Both the position numbers and the translations under genes were made by a program. Positions 24,537-37,500 of a stretch of DNA of 64,000 nt are shown in pieces. The notes beneath the pieces are model-generated. The model worked only from the letters and a program-made list of their open reading frames with translations, searched no databases and was not told the origin of the DNA. How positions within the stretch are numbered: the stretch's first letter is position 1; each line of letters begins with the position of its first letter. Source of the DNA: Toxonevra muliebris. Taxonomy: Eukaryota; Arthropoda; Insecta; Diptera; Pallopteridae. Location: assembly GCA_963691655.1 (NCBI GenBank), contig OY829326.1, positions 108,535,388 through 108,599,387 of the forward strand, read 5' to 3'.

Positions 24537-25126
24537 CACAGTGCAACAAACTTTTTCGGGCTTCAGCAAAACTTATCTCATATGAAAGTATTAGTAAGTG
24601 GTAGTACATCCTTAGCTGAGTTTCAGTCCACTCATCAGAATTTTTTTTTACAATGGGATGATATTTCCAAATTTTAGTTAAAAATAGCATCAAATGATAT
24701 GAAAAATCATTTGTAGATCTGCACTTAAGATAAATCTTGTATGTGTTTTTAAAGAGGAATCTTTTCTCTGATTTTTTAACCCATGAACTCCTATCCATAT
24801 GGGTGTTTTTGACTCTCTTTTTTTTGTGAACTTCCAGAAAAGTTCCCCTTGAAAACATGTTTAAGGGCTAAAATGTTGCACAAAAATATTTTGTGGAAAA
24901 TTTCACTAGGGGTTTCTAAAAACAAGAAGCACTTATGGGTTAAAGGTAGGACTCAATTTTGTTTTATTGTGTGGTGAAACGCTTCACCTACCGCGTCCTA
25001 AAGAACTATTGAGTTCCATTAGAGGATTATAGTGTTATTATAGTAGTACTATCAGTAACTAATACTTTCATTTGAGATAGGTTCCGTTGAGGCCCAAAAC
25101 AATTTCCTGAAAATTGTTGCACAGTG
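24537..25126. mobile_element. Inverted-repeat element, TIR CAC(A/T)GTGCAACAA
   Basis: The left end CACAGTGCAACAAAC and right end (reverse) CACTGTGCAACAATT head arms of ~70 bases. Both arms include the conserved ATCTCA(T/A)ATGAAAGTATTAGT block (24578-24597 region and 25058-25080 region). TTATTA occurs just outside both ends, a partial target duplication. A TTAA-flanked MITE (24780-24939) sits in the loop. The 130-codon minus-strand frame (24466-24858) spans arm, loop and MITE and is rejected as a gene. Confidence 0.6.
24780..24939. mobile_element. piggyBac-like MITE nested in the preceding element
   Basis: TTAA (24776-24779) is followed by CCCATGAACTCCTAT. The right end, reversed, is CCCATAAGTGCTTCT and abuts TTAA (24940-24943). 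It is 160 bases with no ORF. Confidence 0.6.
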
Positions 25127-27187
25127 TTATTAAGTAACCCATTCTGGAAATCGGTTAATAAGTATAAGTTTTATAAGGTATAAAAGTTAATTAAATACTG
25201 CAGATATAGAGCACACCTTTCACGTTAATCAGGACCAATATGTGTAAGATACATACATATGTAGCGAGAGGGGAAATCAAAAGAACTTCTAATGTAATTT
25301 CGTGATTATAATGGATCATCATATAGAGAAAAAATTTACCGCGGTTTTCACAATGATTTTTGTAAAAAAAAAGGCTGAATACGAACTATTTGGCATCATT
25401 CTATAAAAAAAATGATCCATAGATTTAAAACAAAAAAAAAAAGGATAAATTCATGGAAGTCGAGTCATTTCGCAAGCATCAAGTTTTTAAAAAAATGGTT
25501 TCAAATAGTCGAATCGAAAATCTCTGTTTTTGATTGTGTTTCTATACCTTAAAAACAGTTAAAAAAAAACTTAGTAAATTGAAAAAAAATAAAAAAATTA
25601 GAAAATTATTAAAAAAAATTTATAAAACATTCTGTTGATGTTTTTGCAGCCCTCTTCTCTCTATTTTGTTGTTACTTTTTTTCGGTTGATACTCTCTACA
25701 TTTATCAGAACAAACATGGCGTAGCTCACTTATTTAAACTGTGTTTTATTCGCCAGCTAGTTTAACATGTGTGAATAAAACGACCAAGTTTTAAGTCTCT
25801 TCTTTGTTATATTGATATTCACAATGAAACTGCTCAGCAGCTAGAGGTGAAACATCCCAGTCATTGCGATCAATCGTGAGCATTGTTTTTTTAGTTTTTA
25901 CTCTTTATAAGCATATTTAACAATGCATTTAATTTATTTTCACCGGCAGCCATTTCGAATCTTTCCCTTTTTTGTTTTTTTTTTTGCAAACTGTCATGCT
26001 TCTTCTTCCACTATTGGGTTCACAATAGAATTTCTTGTAGCTAAACTACTTGTTAAGAATGCATAACTAATATAATTATACGTGTTACCTCTGCCTCTTT
26101 GTTGTTGTTTTCATATACAATTATCGCTGCTTGTTATACATAACTAGAAGCAAGTGACGAATAAAACGCAGCTATAATACATGAAAGGAAAATTCAGCTA
26201 TATGGAATCAAAATCTTTGACTAAAGCGAATGAGATAAAACTGCAAGAAGTCGACTCTCTGCTTGATTGTATGCAACCGGTCCCCACATGACCCCTTTGC
26301 TAAACACTAACAACAGCATAACTTCATTTCTTATTAGTTTCGTATGAGTGCAACAACAACGCGACTTCCGTTGCAAAATTTCCGATTAACCCTCGCTATA
26401 GAAGTTTCACCTCAAAAAAAAAAAAAATTGAAAAAGGAGAATCAAGTGAAGCCGAATATTTCTTCCAGCAACGAACGGTGCGTGTGATTTAGGTCGCAGG
26501 GTTGGTCTTAAACAGAAATTCTTAATTATTTCAGGACCATGATTATTCCGCTGCAAGAGGGATTAAAAAAAAGAAATACCCCACACTTTAAAATTAATTT
26601 TTTTTTACGTAGAAATATCATTTATTTTTTATTATTATTAAAAAATGATTAAAATTATCATATTATCATATAAAAAAATGATTAATAAAATGCTTTTAAA
26701 AAATGAAATGAAACGAACGATCAGTTTGGCAGTTAGTATTCCTTTCCAAATATGTAAAAGAAAAACACAGTAATTTTGACCTTATCAAATACAGCGGGTA
26801 AACATGACTTGAGGCATGATACAAGTATGGGGGTAGAGCACGAACGTTAAAAAATTGTTTGTACAAAAATTTTGTAATCGATCCTAGTTTTTATTCACTG
26901 AAATATTATAGTTAAATGTCTAGGGTTCAATTTAAACCCTATAAGGAATCTGTATCAGCTCAGGTTTAGATTTTACTAAAAGTTTGCAAAAACAGATTTT
27001 TTAAATTTTTTTTTCCAAAAAATTTACTTGATGAATAACTCTCATGGTTAGATTCGTATTTAGCGATGAAAAATATATCGGAAAATCATATTTCGGTTAT
27101 TGAATCATTTTGTGTGTTGACAAGTATTATCAATATGCATAGAATTGTGGCAATGATTCTACATCTTATCAGCATTAAGCCAAAACT
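25127..27187. other. AT-rich non-coding with repeat fragments
   Basis: No gene is seen. CTGTGTTTTATTCGCCA (about 25740) and the inverted CTGCGTTTTATTCGTCA (ending about 26176) could be the two termini of a ~435-bp MITE, whose right part is shared with 8291-8384. TTAACCCTCGC near 26391 is an isolated piggyBac-like end. Confidence 0.4.
26081..26176 (-). repeat. Dispersed repeat shared with 8291-8384
   Basis: This is the reverse-orientation copy of the 8291-8384 repeat, with the same ordered blocks (TGCGTTTTATTCG, ACTTGCTTCT, ATGTATAAC, GCAGCGATAATTGTAT). Confidence 0.6.
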
Positions 27188-27189
27188 TA

Positions 27190-27447
27190 CAGTATACCGC
27201 CAAACCATTAGAAATGCCACAAATTTCTTCAGTGTGTTTGTTAATGTAATGAGTTTTAACTGTTTTAAAAAGATGCTGCCAAACTTTTTTTTAGGAAACT
27301 ACTTTCTGGTGACAATTTAGCACCGATTTGTCAAGTAAAAATGGAAAAGCTTATCCTCTCATCTTTTTAAAACTGTTAAAACTCACAGCATTTAAAAACA
27401 AAATTAAAGGAAATTTGTGGTGTTTCTAATGGTCGGGAGGTATACTG
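27190..27447. mobile_element. Small TA-flanked foldback element
   Basis: The arms (about 27190-27282 and 27366-27447) are inverted copies starting CAGTATACC, with CCATTAGAAA, CCACAAATTTC and GTTTTAACNGTTTTAAAAAG inside. TA flanks both ends (27188-27189 and 27448-27449). The overlapping plus-strand frame (27066-27320) is accidental. Confidence 0.7.
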
Positions 27448-27449
27448 TA

Positions 27450-29527
27450 AGTATAGATGGATGAAAAACAGCTATCTCCTTCAGGGACTTGCAACAGCTC
27501 AGAACAGCCATTTATTTTGTTTGGATAACTTCCAGAAACCTGAGGAAAGGCTATCAAATAAAATACATACAGCAGTTCTTTATTTTAGCCAATAAATTAT
27601 TTCTTGTAAAGTTATAATCGTTGAAATTTAGTTGGACACACGTAGTTAATGTGCGATGTATACATATTTCTGTGCTAAAAATGTAAAACAGCCTAAGTCA
27701 ACTTAAGTTAGAAAAAAATTGTATTACATATTTTTGATTATAAATGTTAAACTTTTGCGAATTTTTAAGAATTATAAATCGTTTTAAGAATGGTTTTTGA
27801 TTTGAGCGTGGAGTCTTTTGAAAGAGTGCTACTGTTTCTTTAATATTTCTATTTAAAGTTATTAAACTCGGCTGGCAAATATATAAACTTAAGCTGTTGT
27901 TCCTTTTTACCACAGATTTATAAAACTGAAAACCTTAATTATAAACATCTGAATAAAATATGTTGGGGAAAAAAGGCGCAAATTCAAAGTTTGGGAAAGC
28001 AGACTTGAAACAACCATTTACTTATTCAAATTTATAAAAAAAAAGTCGACCACATTTTTAGGAAGTATTAAAAAAGAAGCACATCTCCCAAATGAGCTAC
28101 TAGCACTTGAGTTTTTACTTTACCCATCGCTTGTCTGATACAAATTTGATTTTTAAAACTTGAATTCATGGTTCAACAATGGCCTAAGCAATTTCTCCCA
28201 CAGCAATCGTACAAAAATAGATACATACATTATATGATTTTTACTTAGATTTATTTAAGTAAATACTCAGTTTTCCAAGAAAATTCACACAAATGTTAAT
28301 ATGAACTTCAGAAAATTTTCCTATAAAAATCAATGAATACCTATAAATTTTCTGCACAATGCAGTTCCTGTTTGTACAAAAACAATATTTATTCACCAAA
28401 ATGAGTCATTAACCCTGAGTTGTTCACCTTAATAATTTTAAAATTTACCTTAAAAAATCATAAAAATAAAATTACTCACGGATTGTAAATTAAACAATGC
28501 CAATAACATTTTTGCAACAAATACAAATACAAATAAATATGCATAGCAACAACAGCAACAAGCAAAACTAAAATGCAAATATGCAATTTAGTAGATGTAT
28601 AATATTTCAAAGCATGTCTTTCTTTGAGGTACGATGACAAAGTCAAGAAAAACCAATAAAAGTACAACAAGAAAAAAAAAACCGCTACCTTATTGTGGCA
28701 ATAACCAGCAATAACAAATACCCACTGAACTTGACACAAGCGCAAGCTGACAGACGGGCAAAGCAACGCGATGATGCCATATCTATCAACACTTGCAATT
28801 AGCATAATTTTGTCAATACGAAACACGAAACGACGATGCCGATAACGATTAGATGTTTAAAGCTAGTCTCTATTAACTAATTTATGTAGTGACCTTCTGA
28901 AGATATCAAAAATAAAATGAAAATAAAATTCCAAAAAAATCGATAAAAATTCAGAAAACAAAAAAAAAAAAAAAATTTAAAATAAAACAAATCGTTAATG
29001 AAGATATGCGTTAAAAAAGTTAATAGCACTTGCAACACCACCTCAGTTTCAGTTTAAACATTTTAGTTTAATGCCCAAGCAACAAACAACAAAGCAATAA
29101 AAAATCGTAAAGATTTAAAATAACGTTAGAAAATATACATATGTATGTGTGTGTTTTTTGTATTTTTTGGTTAGTCAAAAAGCGCTCAGTCATTAGGTCC
29201 AAGGTCATTTGACACAGATCACACACACTATTTGGCATAATTCATCGAGCTTCGCATTTGAATTGTGATAGTGACTTTTAAACTGTTTTATGTGTTATCA
29301 TTCGTTCGAATTATTATTCTTTTTTCTTTTTTTTTATAACTAATATTTTAATTAAAATTTTAAAGCACATACACACAATGAAGGCTTCTTTCGAATAGAC
29401 AATGAAGATGAAGCAGAACATGTTTCACAACAACTTTTTAATTTTGCTCGCAATAATTATTGAAATTTTTTTCTTTGGGTTTCATTTTTATTAAATTTAC
29501 TGTTTTTCTCTTCAACTTTATTTCCAG
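27450..29527. other. AT-rich non-coding, upstream of the first coding exon
   Basis: No exon is seen. The interval ends in the acceptor TTTATTTCCAG at 29527. Frames such as 28476-28826 on the minus strand have no supporting context. Confidence 0.5.
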
Positions 29528-29782
29528 CTCTAATACATTTTAGTCAACAAAAACGCTTCATCGTGTGCTAGTGTGCTACAAAAAAGAAACTCCTCGAACT
29601 CCTCCTGATTTATATTTAAATTCATATCCACACACACACATACACAAAATACTCTCTTCGAGATGAGGCAACAGTTATTCGTAATCGCGTGCATATGCAG
29701 CGCCGCTACCATCATATCCGCCGTTCCACTGCCCGCCAATCAGGAATTGGATGTATTACAGATTCCACTTTCAGATGGAAAG
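29528..29782 (+). CDS. Signal-peptide exon of secreted precursor (coding from 29663)
   Basis: The acceptor TTTATTTCCAG at 29527 opens an exon whose first ATG is at 29663. No earlier ATG occurs in its 135-base leader, and position -3 is a purine. Coding 29663-29782 gives 40 residues, starting M-R-Q-Q-L-F-V-I-A-C-I-C. The hydrophobic core runs to about residue 19 and the signal peptide probably cleaves after I-S-A (residue 20), leaving V-P-L-P-A-N-Q-E-L-D-V-L. The donor AAG|GTAAGT at 29783 is in phase 0. The exon is separated by 24 kb from the next one, and the reading frames and phase match. No known family is recognised. Confidence 0.8.
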
Positions 29783-31240
29783 GTAAGTTGTTTTAAATAT
29801 TGATCACTGTTTTTTTTTTTTTTTTTTTTTTAAGATTACATAAATTTTGTTAATTGTTTAAAGTGATGCTAAATGTCAATTCACAATCACTTTTAATAGT
29901 GCCTTTTTTCACATACATAACTATATTCTTTTTTTTCTAAGTTTCTTACCGTTTTTGCCTGCACTTAATTTTTCGTGCATTTGAAATTTGTATATTAGAT
30001 AAGCAGAGCGTGTCGAAAGTGTTGAAAAATATTTAATATAATATTAATTATATGTTATCCAAAAGATTCATGCACACGCAGCATTTCTAATATTTGAAAA
30101 GATGTGATAGCAAATTATTAAGAAACAAAAAGTTAGTTAGTCACATGTGATGAGATGAAAGACGAGAAACAATAATGACAAATTACTTAGTCTTTGCCAG
30201 TAACTCTTAATATAACACCTACTTTCACAGCTGTAATGAATGACCTGAGGTGGAGAAAAACTAGTCTATCGAAATAGCTAAAACTCTTCTTGAGTAATTT
30301 GAAAAAAGTTTCCTAGATCAAGCCTGAGGTATGTAGGTAGGAGTGGTGACCTACTGCATTTCATTTGCAACTATTTACAGTTCAATTATTACTTTAGTGC
30401 CGTTTTGATACCATAAAATAAACCCTGGTATAAAGGATGTTTTATTAAGGATTTATTAAAGTTCAACCATAGCGGTTAGATCCATTTTGTTTGGTTTAGG
30501 AAAATGATTATTTCATGGCTGATGAATGGGATACCTATTTCAGCTGCATGAATCCCTACCAGTCAGTGGCCCATACTGACTTTTTAAGATGCTTGTTCTT
30601 ACAGGGCCACAAAGCACTATAGCTTACATAAGCCACTAAAACAAATCAACAAGTCTTTCAAAATTATTACATGCCATAAGTACTCTATCTGACAGAGGCG
30701 TTAAAATTCTTCTTTTCTTTTGACTTAGTATATCGTATTCTCTAAAATTGTTATTTTAATTGTGTCACAACCTATAAGATCTACTATATATCCTCTTCTC
30801 TGTCAAGCCTTATCCATATAGTCTCATCTCATCCAGTCGCATTTACCTGAAGAAATTGAGTATTGCAGCAAGGTGTATAAATGTTAGTTTCGCACTGTGC
30901 ACTAGACATATGCCCATTCCATTCTTTTGTAGATCAGTACTCCTAAAATATGTTCTTGTAGTTATTCTTCCTCATTACAGAAACTACATACATATTAATC
31001 TTGTCACGTTTTGGCCTGCTTTAGTTTTAAGAGATTTGCAAAGAGTGCTTGCCCCTTGCTTATAAATATATTCCTACCTAAAAGGAATACTCATAATTAC
31101 GCTGTCTCCTATTCCACAAAATGAGCTCGGTGCACAGTGAATCGTCCCAAAGATAAAATTCCAAACCTAACAAATTTGGTGCCACTTTAAAGATAACACT
31201 CCAACTAAGAAAACCCCGAAAAATCTTACAGAGAAAGTTA
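29783..31240. other. Start of the 24-kb intron, non-coding
   Basis: The stretch opens with the donor GTAAGT and a poly-T run (29811-29834), followed by AT-rich DNA with no exon. The following 22.5 kb to 53748 are also intronic under this gene model, so the elements listed there are intronic insertions. Confidence 0.6.
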
Positions 31241-32612
31241 CACAGTGTGACAAAAAACCAAAATTTGAATATACTTTTTTCGAGGTTTACATCTGTCGTA
31301 GGTCTGGTCAAGCAGACAAAAATTGCATACTCAAAATTTTCAATTGACCCTCAAAATCTGGACTTAGGGTCGAAAAACCCATTTTTGATAGTTGCAAGCA
31401 TATACTTGTCAGTAACTTTATTTTTATTTATTCCAGGAGTAAGTTTTTATATTCTGTTGAAAAGAAGATATTTACCTGCTTACAACGATATATAGGTTAG
31501 GTTGGAGTGGCTGTCGAGAGACACACTTAGGCCTGAACGACCCATTGTGATACCACATAGTTGGACCTACAGTTTAACGCCGATTCCTAACGGCGGTGTG
31601 GCAATTTTTTATCGGCTTGGTGGTTTTGCCATTACCAACCAATGTGTGTACTTGTACACTATCTTATAATTCTCATACACTTCATATTGATAGTGAATAT
31701 AAGAAAGTAATGAAAATTAACCACCAGACGAAGACGGGAATCGAACCCGAACCTCCCAGATGAAAGTCTAGTGCACTACCCACTAGACTATCGAGGTCGT
31801 CAAACGATATATAAATTGTTAATATATCTTAAGGACTACCGGAGTTAGAGGGCAAAACATAAGGAAAATTGAACAAATTTTACATTCTTTCATTTTGAGT
31901 GGCGTTTTAAACGACTATTTTGTTTACCGGTGTATATATCAGAGTATATGAAAATAAATTGCATTCAATTCTGTTTCCAACGAGCTATAAATTTTCAAAA
32001 TTTATTGAGGTGTGGCTGACTTCTTTAACGCTTTTATTTGACTACTTAAAAATTTCAATACGTAGAATGAAAGTATTTGTATACGAGTATTACTCCAACT
32101 ATTTAAATGTATGGATTTTTTCTAGTATATGGTGCTTGAAGTCGAATATCTCGGTCAAACCTCAATAGATTTTAAAAATTTATAACTCGTTGGAAATAGA
32201 ATTAAATGCAGTTTATTTATTTATACCATTATATATACACTGGTAAACAAAACAGTCGTTTAAAACGCCATTCAAAATGAAAAAATATAAAAAAAATTAA
32301 ATTTTCTTTATATTTTGGCCTCTAGCTCTGGTATTTCGTAAGATATATTACCAATTTAAATATCATTGTAAGCAACTAAGTGTCCTCTTTTGAATCAAAT
32401 ATAAAAACTTACTCATCGGATAAATAAAAATAAAGTTACGGGCAAGTATATACTTTAACCTATCAATAATGGGTTTTTCTGCCCTAAGTTCAGATTTTGA
32501 GGGTCAATTTAAAATTCTGAGTATGCAGTTTTTATCTGCTTGACTATACCTACAATTTAAGCGATGTCTCGAGGAAAGTATATTTTCACTGTCACACACT
32601 GTCACACAGTGT
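31241..32612. mobile_element. Large foldback element with a SINE in its left arm
   Basis: The ends are CACAGTGTGAC (31241) and the reverse ACACTGTGTGAC (32612), each next to TA. The arms match over roughly 470 bases: for example TTGACCCTCAAAATCTG, AAAAACCCATT, AACTTTATTTTTATTTAT, GGCGTTTTAAACGACT and TTTCCAACGAG appear in both arms, inverted. The left arm runs to about 32020 and the right from about 32130, leaving a loop of ~100 bases. The left arm is longer only because a SINE is inserted at 31495-31802, and the right arm shows the uninterrupted site. No ORF of interest is present. Confidence 0.8.
31495..31802 (-). mobile_element. tRNA-derived SINE, copy 1 (minus strand)
   Basis: Read on the minus strand it has a tRNA-like head (about 31800-31728) with A-box-like TAGTCTAGTGGGTAGTGC and a B box GGTTCGGGTTCGATTCCCG. 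The stretch around GACTTTCATCTGG resembles tRNA-Glu. A core with CCGCCGTTCGGAATCGGC-like sequence follows (decayed here). The 3' tail contains TGTGGTATCACAATGG and ends CCACTCCAACCTAACC. An 11-base target duplication AACGATATATA flanks it (31484-31494 and 31803-31813). Confidence 0.85.
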
Positions 32613-34361
32613 TATTAGTGTGGATGCAAGAGCAGCTCGAAGTCGAAAAATTTTTCTAAAAATATTAGATCGTTCAATTTTATTTTTATAGTCCGTTGAG
32701 TAAAAAACAACTGAAAAATAAGTTTCTAAAGATATCCTGGAGAAAGTTCCAACTTTGTATTTCCAATTAATTAGCGAATAGTTTAGTGTTATTATTTAAT
32801 CAAGATTTTGAAAGATAAAAAAATTATGAATTCTTTCTAAAGTTAAGTAAACGAAAACTTAAAATTGGCGAATTTTTTGGGAGGGAGAATCTGGAAAATA
32901 TTTTCCAGATTTTTTTCTCAAATTTAGAAGGCACCTTTCTTTATCAGAATACATGCAAAAACATCATCCGCTATCTTCCGCTCTCGGGAAATAATTCAAT
33001 TTGAAAATCCCTAAAAGTATGCAAGCATGCTGAAAAATAAAAAAAAAATGTAAAATGTCAAAAGTTGCGTTCATTAATAAACTTTTTATTCCACATTAAA
33101 GGATTCGAATAAAAATTGTCTCATTTTCTGAATAGTCTACAATAATATCAACACAACTTATTAAAATAAGTATCTCTCATTATAGCTTGCCAAATATGAC
33201 GAAAATTGTAACTTAAAGTGTATTGTGTGACAAAACCAAAACAGGCTAATTGAAACTGACTTCAGATTTGAGTTTATCGATCCAAAATTAAATAGTGTAC
33301 AAAGCTTCTTCCAATGTTGTCCCATCGTTGTATGGGGTCCAAATCACTTTGCTGTGTCCCCTTTATAAGAAAATCATCCACTTGTTCACTTTCCTCTTTT
33401 CCGAAATCTTCTATTGCAACTAATTCATTTAAACAAAACATTTTTTTAATAAACAACTCGAATGATCCTTTTTATTTCAATTCCTAATTCTTTCTGAATT
33501 TTCTGATAAATTATAGATTAATGAAATAATTTCAGTTCCCCCTCTTTGTGATTGTGCATCATTTGTGTCTCACATCAATTCTAATTATTTTTGCTTTGAT
33601 TGAAAAACTATTAAATTTTTCTTATAAATAATTGTAGATGGGGTTTTTGCTTCCCACTTTTTGTGATTTGATTGAATGATGATCCGTTAACCCTTTGACG
33701 GCCGACCTCAAACTGGTATAAATTCTGTATTTTAAACGTTTTCGTATGCGACACAATTTTTCTAAATATGAATATTACCAAAAATAAATCTTTCTAAAAC
33801 TATTAAAAAAAACCCATAAAAACTATAAAATGGGGTACAAGGCTCTCATTTTATAACACTGCCCCCCGTAAGAAAGGAAAATGATCAATAAAAAATATGT
33901 TGGAATTTCTGAAACATTAAATATGGCGAAATTTACCACCAAAAAGTTTCTGGTCTAAATTTTGGTTTATCTGAAAACATTCGAGATAAAATGTTCCAAA
34001 AAGTGTTTAAAAAAACTAATATTTTAGCTATAAGATGAGCTTGTAGGGCTCTACAACTATGAGACCTCAATTGGTCCATATATTCTAAGAACTTTTTTGC
34101 GTTTCATCGACGAAAACCAGACTAATATTGTTCGGACAATGAGACTAAGAGAGTAAAAAGGTCAAGTCGAACACAAATGTCCAAATGGTACTGAGTGTGT
34201 GAAAAATTATGCCGCACGGTCTTTTCAAAGTTCAAACATTTTTGGTATATTAACCGAATAGTTGCTGCTGCGAAAGTAGTGTAAATGTACGTAGACTGCT
34301 ACGCAGAATGTCTGGGTGGTAACGCCAACCTTCATCAGTAAAAGTTACACAATAAATAATA
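32613..34361. other. Intronic AT-rich DNA
   Basis: No exon is seen. TTAACCCTTTGACGGCCG at 33687 repeats the left terminus of the piggyBac-like element at 18770, but I found no right end, so it may be a solo end. Confidence 0.45.
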
Positions 34362-34510
34362 AGGGTATTCACAAGGTATAGCATAATAATTATAATAATT
34401 ATAGCATAATAAGTATAATAATTAATGTCGTATGATTGTGTATGAAAAGTGAGAAAATTTATGATGAAAGAAAGAATACGATGACGAGTAAAACACCTTG
34501 TGAATACCCT
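34362..34510. mobile_element. Short MITE, 16-bp perfect TIR
   Basis: AGGGTATTCACAAGGT at 34362-34377 recurs reverse-complemented at 34495-34510. The interior is an AT-rich TAATAATTATAGCATAA repeat. The target duplication is unclear. Confidence 0.7.
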
Positions 34511-37500
34511 GAACTACTACAGCCTTATTCTTAAACCCACTTTTGGTCAAAATATAAATCAATGCCCAATTACAAGCTCCGATTGAAAGTGAATTACAAA
34601 GCATGAGTAACAACTAGTAGATGCAATGAACTGTTCAATGAAATATTTCTTTTAACCTCAGCTGCAAGCAGTGCTCTGCTAAATACAGGTTTTATACAAC
34701 AAAAAAAAACTTATTTCTTTCCGCAAATCAAAAATGAATTTTAAAACGTATCTACATATAGCAACAAACAATCAATGACAAGAAAATTAGCATGCATAAT
34801 AAAAAATGAATTTTTTTCTATTTTCTTACATTTTCCTTTTATGTTTAAGTAAAAATAACCAATACTTAGTTTCATGACATTATGACTTCCTTTTGAAGAA
34901 AAATGCAGGTCTTCAGGTAAAATTGAATAACACAGGCAAATCCTGTAAAACCAGCAAATTGCAGCACAATATCGGCTGCTGGCTACTGACTGTTGGCTGC
35001 TGCAAGGAAATGACACATTAAAATACATTTCACATCATGAAAATCTCAAATCGAATGGAATCATAAATGAAATTGAAAGTGTGCTCTTATTTCTGTTGTT
35101 AGATTGTGCGGCAATAGCAACGGCAATCGGCAACATAACAACAACAAACTCGGTTATCATATTAACAAGTTTATCTATTTTTGTTGAAAATGTTGTTGCC
35201 CAGTTTTAGTTTTGCATTGCATTGGATTGCATTAGGTCTCCATACCAGTCAAAGAAAACAACTTTTTAGTTAGTAGCACTCGAGTAATATTTCCAGTTTT
35301 TCATCAAACGCAGCAACTTGGGCGAAAAAAAGTAGTAAATAGAAAATAAGCCAGCAAAATTAATACGAAAAATTAAACCGGTGGCTGTTGGCAACTACCA
35401 ACGAATGGTATGAATTAACACTAAACTTAAGTAAGCTCTAAAAGATATACATATAGACAGAGAAATAGACAGGCATGTAGTTAGACAGAATAATAAAATA
35501 ATGTTGTATCGAATGCATAATGTAGCGCTCGCGTTACGCTGCAATATATTTTTACATTTAATTACAAAAATTTCATAGTGAATTTGCAATTATTTTGTCT
35601 TAAATGCATTTGCTGTTGCTGTTGTTGTTTTTTTTCATTTGTTACTATTGCACATAAAACAAATGAGTACATAAAAAACAAATAGTTTTAAAAATTACTT
35701 TTAATTATTTATTTATTTATTATTTGACACATTAAAATTATAAATTATTTAATTTTTTTTTTTTAATACTTTGGACTTTGAAACGTGAAATGATACTTTC
35801 GAATATACGTATTAAAAAACATAATTTTTATTTCAACCGAATTGCTAAACTAACTAAATTTAAAAAAAAAATTATTTTGGTTAATAAATAATTATAATAA
35901 AAATTAAACTGTTTCCTTATTCTATATGAGCATAGGTTATTTTAATATGCAACAACAGATTGAAAGTATTTTCTTATCATAAATTATTAGTCATTTAAAA
36001 TCAAGGAAGTTTCAAACTATTATAAAAATTAAAAATAAAATTATGTAAGGTTTTTTGAAGGGACTGAAATCTTCTAATCAAAAGTGAAGGTTTAGCGCTT
36101 GAATTCAATGTAATGCTACCTTGAAAGATATGTTATTGATTGATGCACCCTTCTGAAATGCCATCAGACTTGGCAAATATAATTTGTTTCAACTGAGTTG
36201 ATAATACATACTGTTATTATAAGCTAACTTTAATGGATAGTAACAAAAAGTTTGTTAATATCGTAATATTCTTATAATAACGATATAATGTCTCAATCGA
36301 CAAGTCATCAGTACATAAAATTTCATATTTATAATTATGTTTTAATATGTTATTAGTATGCGAAATTTTATAGTAATTGACTATCAGTTAGTCTTTTGAA
36401 AATTGATTTAAAAATTTAACCTTAAACTTACATGTGGTCGCCATATTGATCCGCCATTTTGAATTGTCCAATTCTGGTTAGATATTCTTAAACTGCTTTC
36501 TTTTGGAAATGTGTGTGCAAAATTACAAGATGATTGGCGAGTGTTAAGTGATTTTAAGGACCGAAAAAAGCAAAGGGTTCGACTTCAAACATCAATTAAT
36601 CCTAAACCGGAGCTAACTTTTCAATATCCTTTTCAGGATTAACTACTGACATCGTAAACTTACCAAATTTTCTAGTCACATTTCGTTGATTTTTGTCGCC
36701 CAAATTTTTGTCGCATAGTGTAATAAGCATCCACAGAGCTTTTAATTATCAACTCTCTTGAAGCGAAACCGATAATCTTTTATGACGTTTGTGTGGTGCA
36801 GAGTTCAAGAGTTGATTATTTTCGAGCTTTAAGTGTGCGGTAAAAGTATAAAAAGAAATGTTTAAAAATATAAGGACATAAAAGATTATGGGCTTGTAAC
36901 TTAACTTAACTTAATTAAGGGGTTTGAAAGAAATTGGGATTAAGAAGAAAAGTAGAAACACATCCTAATTCAATCGCTAGTTTAAAAGCGCTCTACACGG
37001 TTCTCATGCTCTTTATACATTTTTTCTACTCCTTTTATAAATTAAAGCTCATCAGAAAAAAATTTACTGAAATGCAAAAATTTTGGAGCAGGGGGGTAAA
37101 TTGGTTTTTCTACCCTACGTGCCATTTTTATATATAACGAATTCGAAAAATAAATAAAATTTGTTAAATTAAATTTTTATACCTTAGATAAATTTAGAAA
37201 TTGTTTATTTCTTCCAATGATTGACTTCCTTCTAGCCGTATGTAGAATTTTCTTGAACTGTTTTTTTTTTCTAGTTTGCATCTTAACAACAAATTTTCTA
37301 ATATGTTAACGGATCAAGAGATTTTCCAAGGGAGGCTTTTAATTTTTTCGTCCATATAAATTTTTGCTCGATTTCTGACTAACGAGATTTTCGTCGGTAA
37401 GGGAGGGTTAACCCTAAACCCCATTCAGTTCAAAACTTTTCAAAAACCATTTGGAATTTATTGTAATATAAAACGCGAAGTTCCAGATGTAAACCAAAAT

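Noticed and set aside
24466..24858. 130-codon minus-strand frame
   Set aside because: It spans the arm of an inverted-repeat element, its loop and the end of a nested MITE. No splice or domain support.
28476..28826. 116-codon minus-strand frame with hydrophobic stretches
   Set aside because: No splice sites, poly(A) signal, or recognisable domain, and it crosses low-complexity CAA runs.
31728..31800. tRNA gene on the minus strand (also near 42510-42580 and 44220-44296)
   Set aside because: The A/B-box sequence is the head of a SINE with core, tail and target duplications. Mismatches break the cloverleaf stems.
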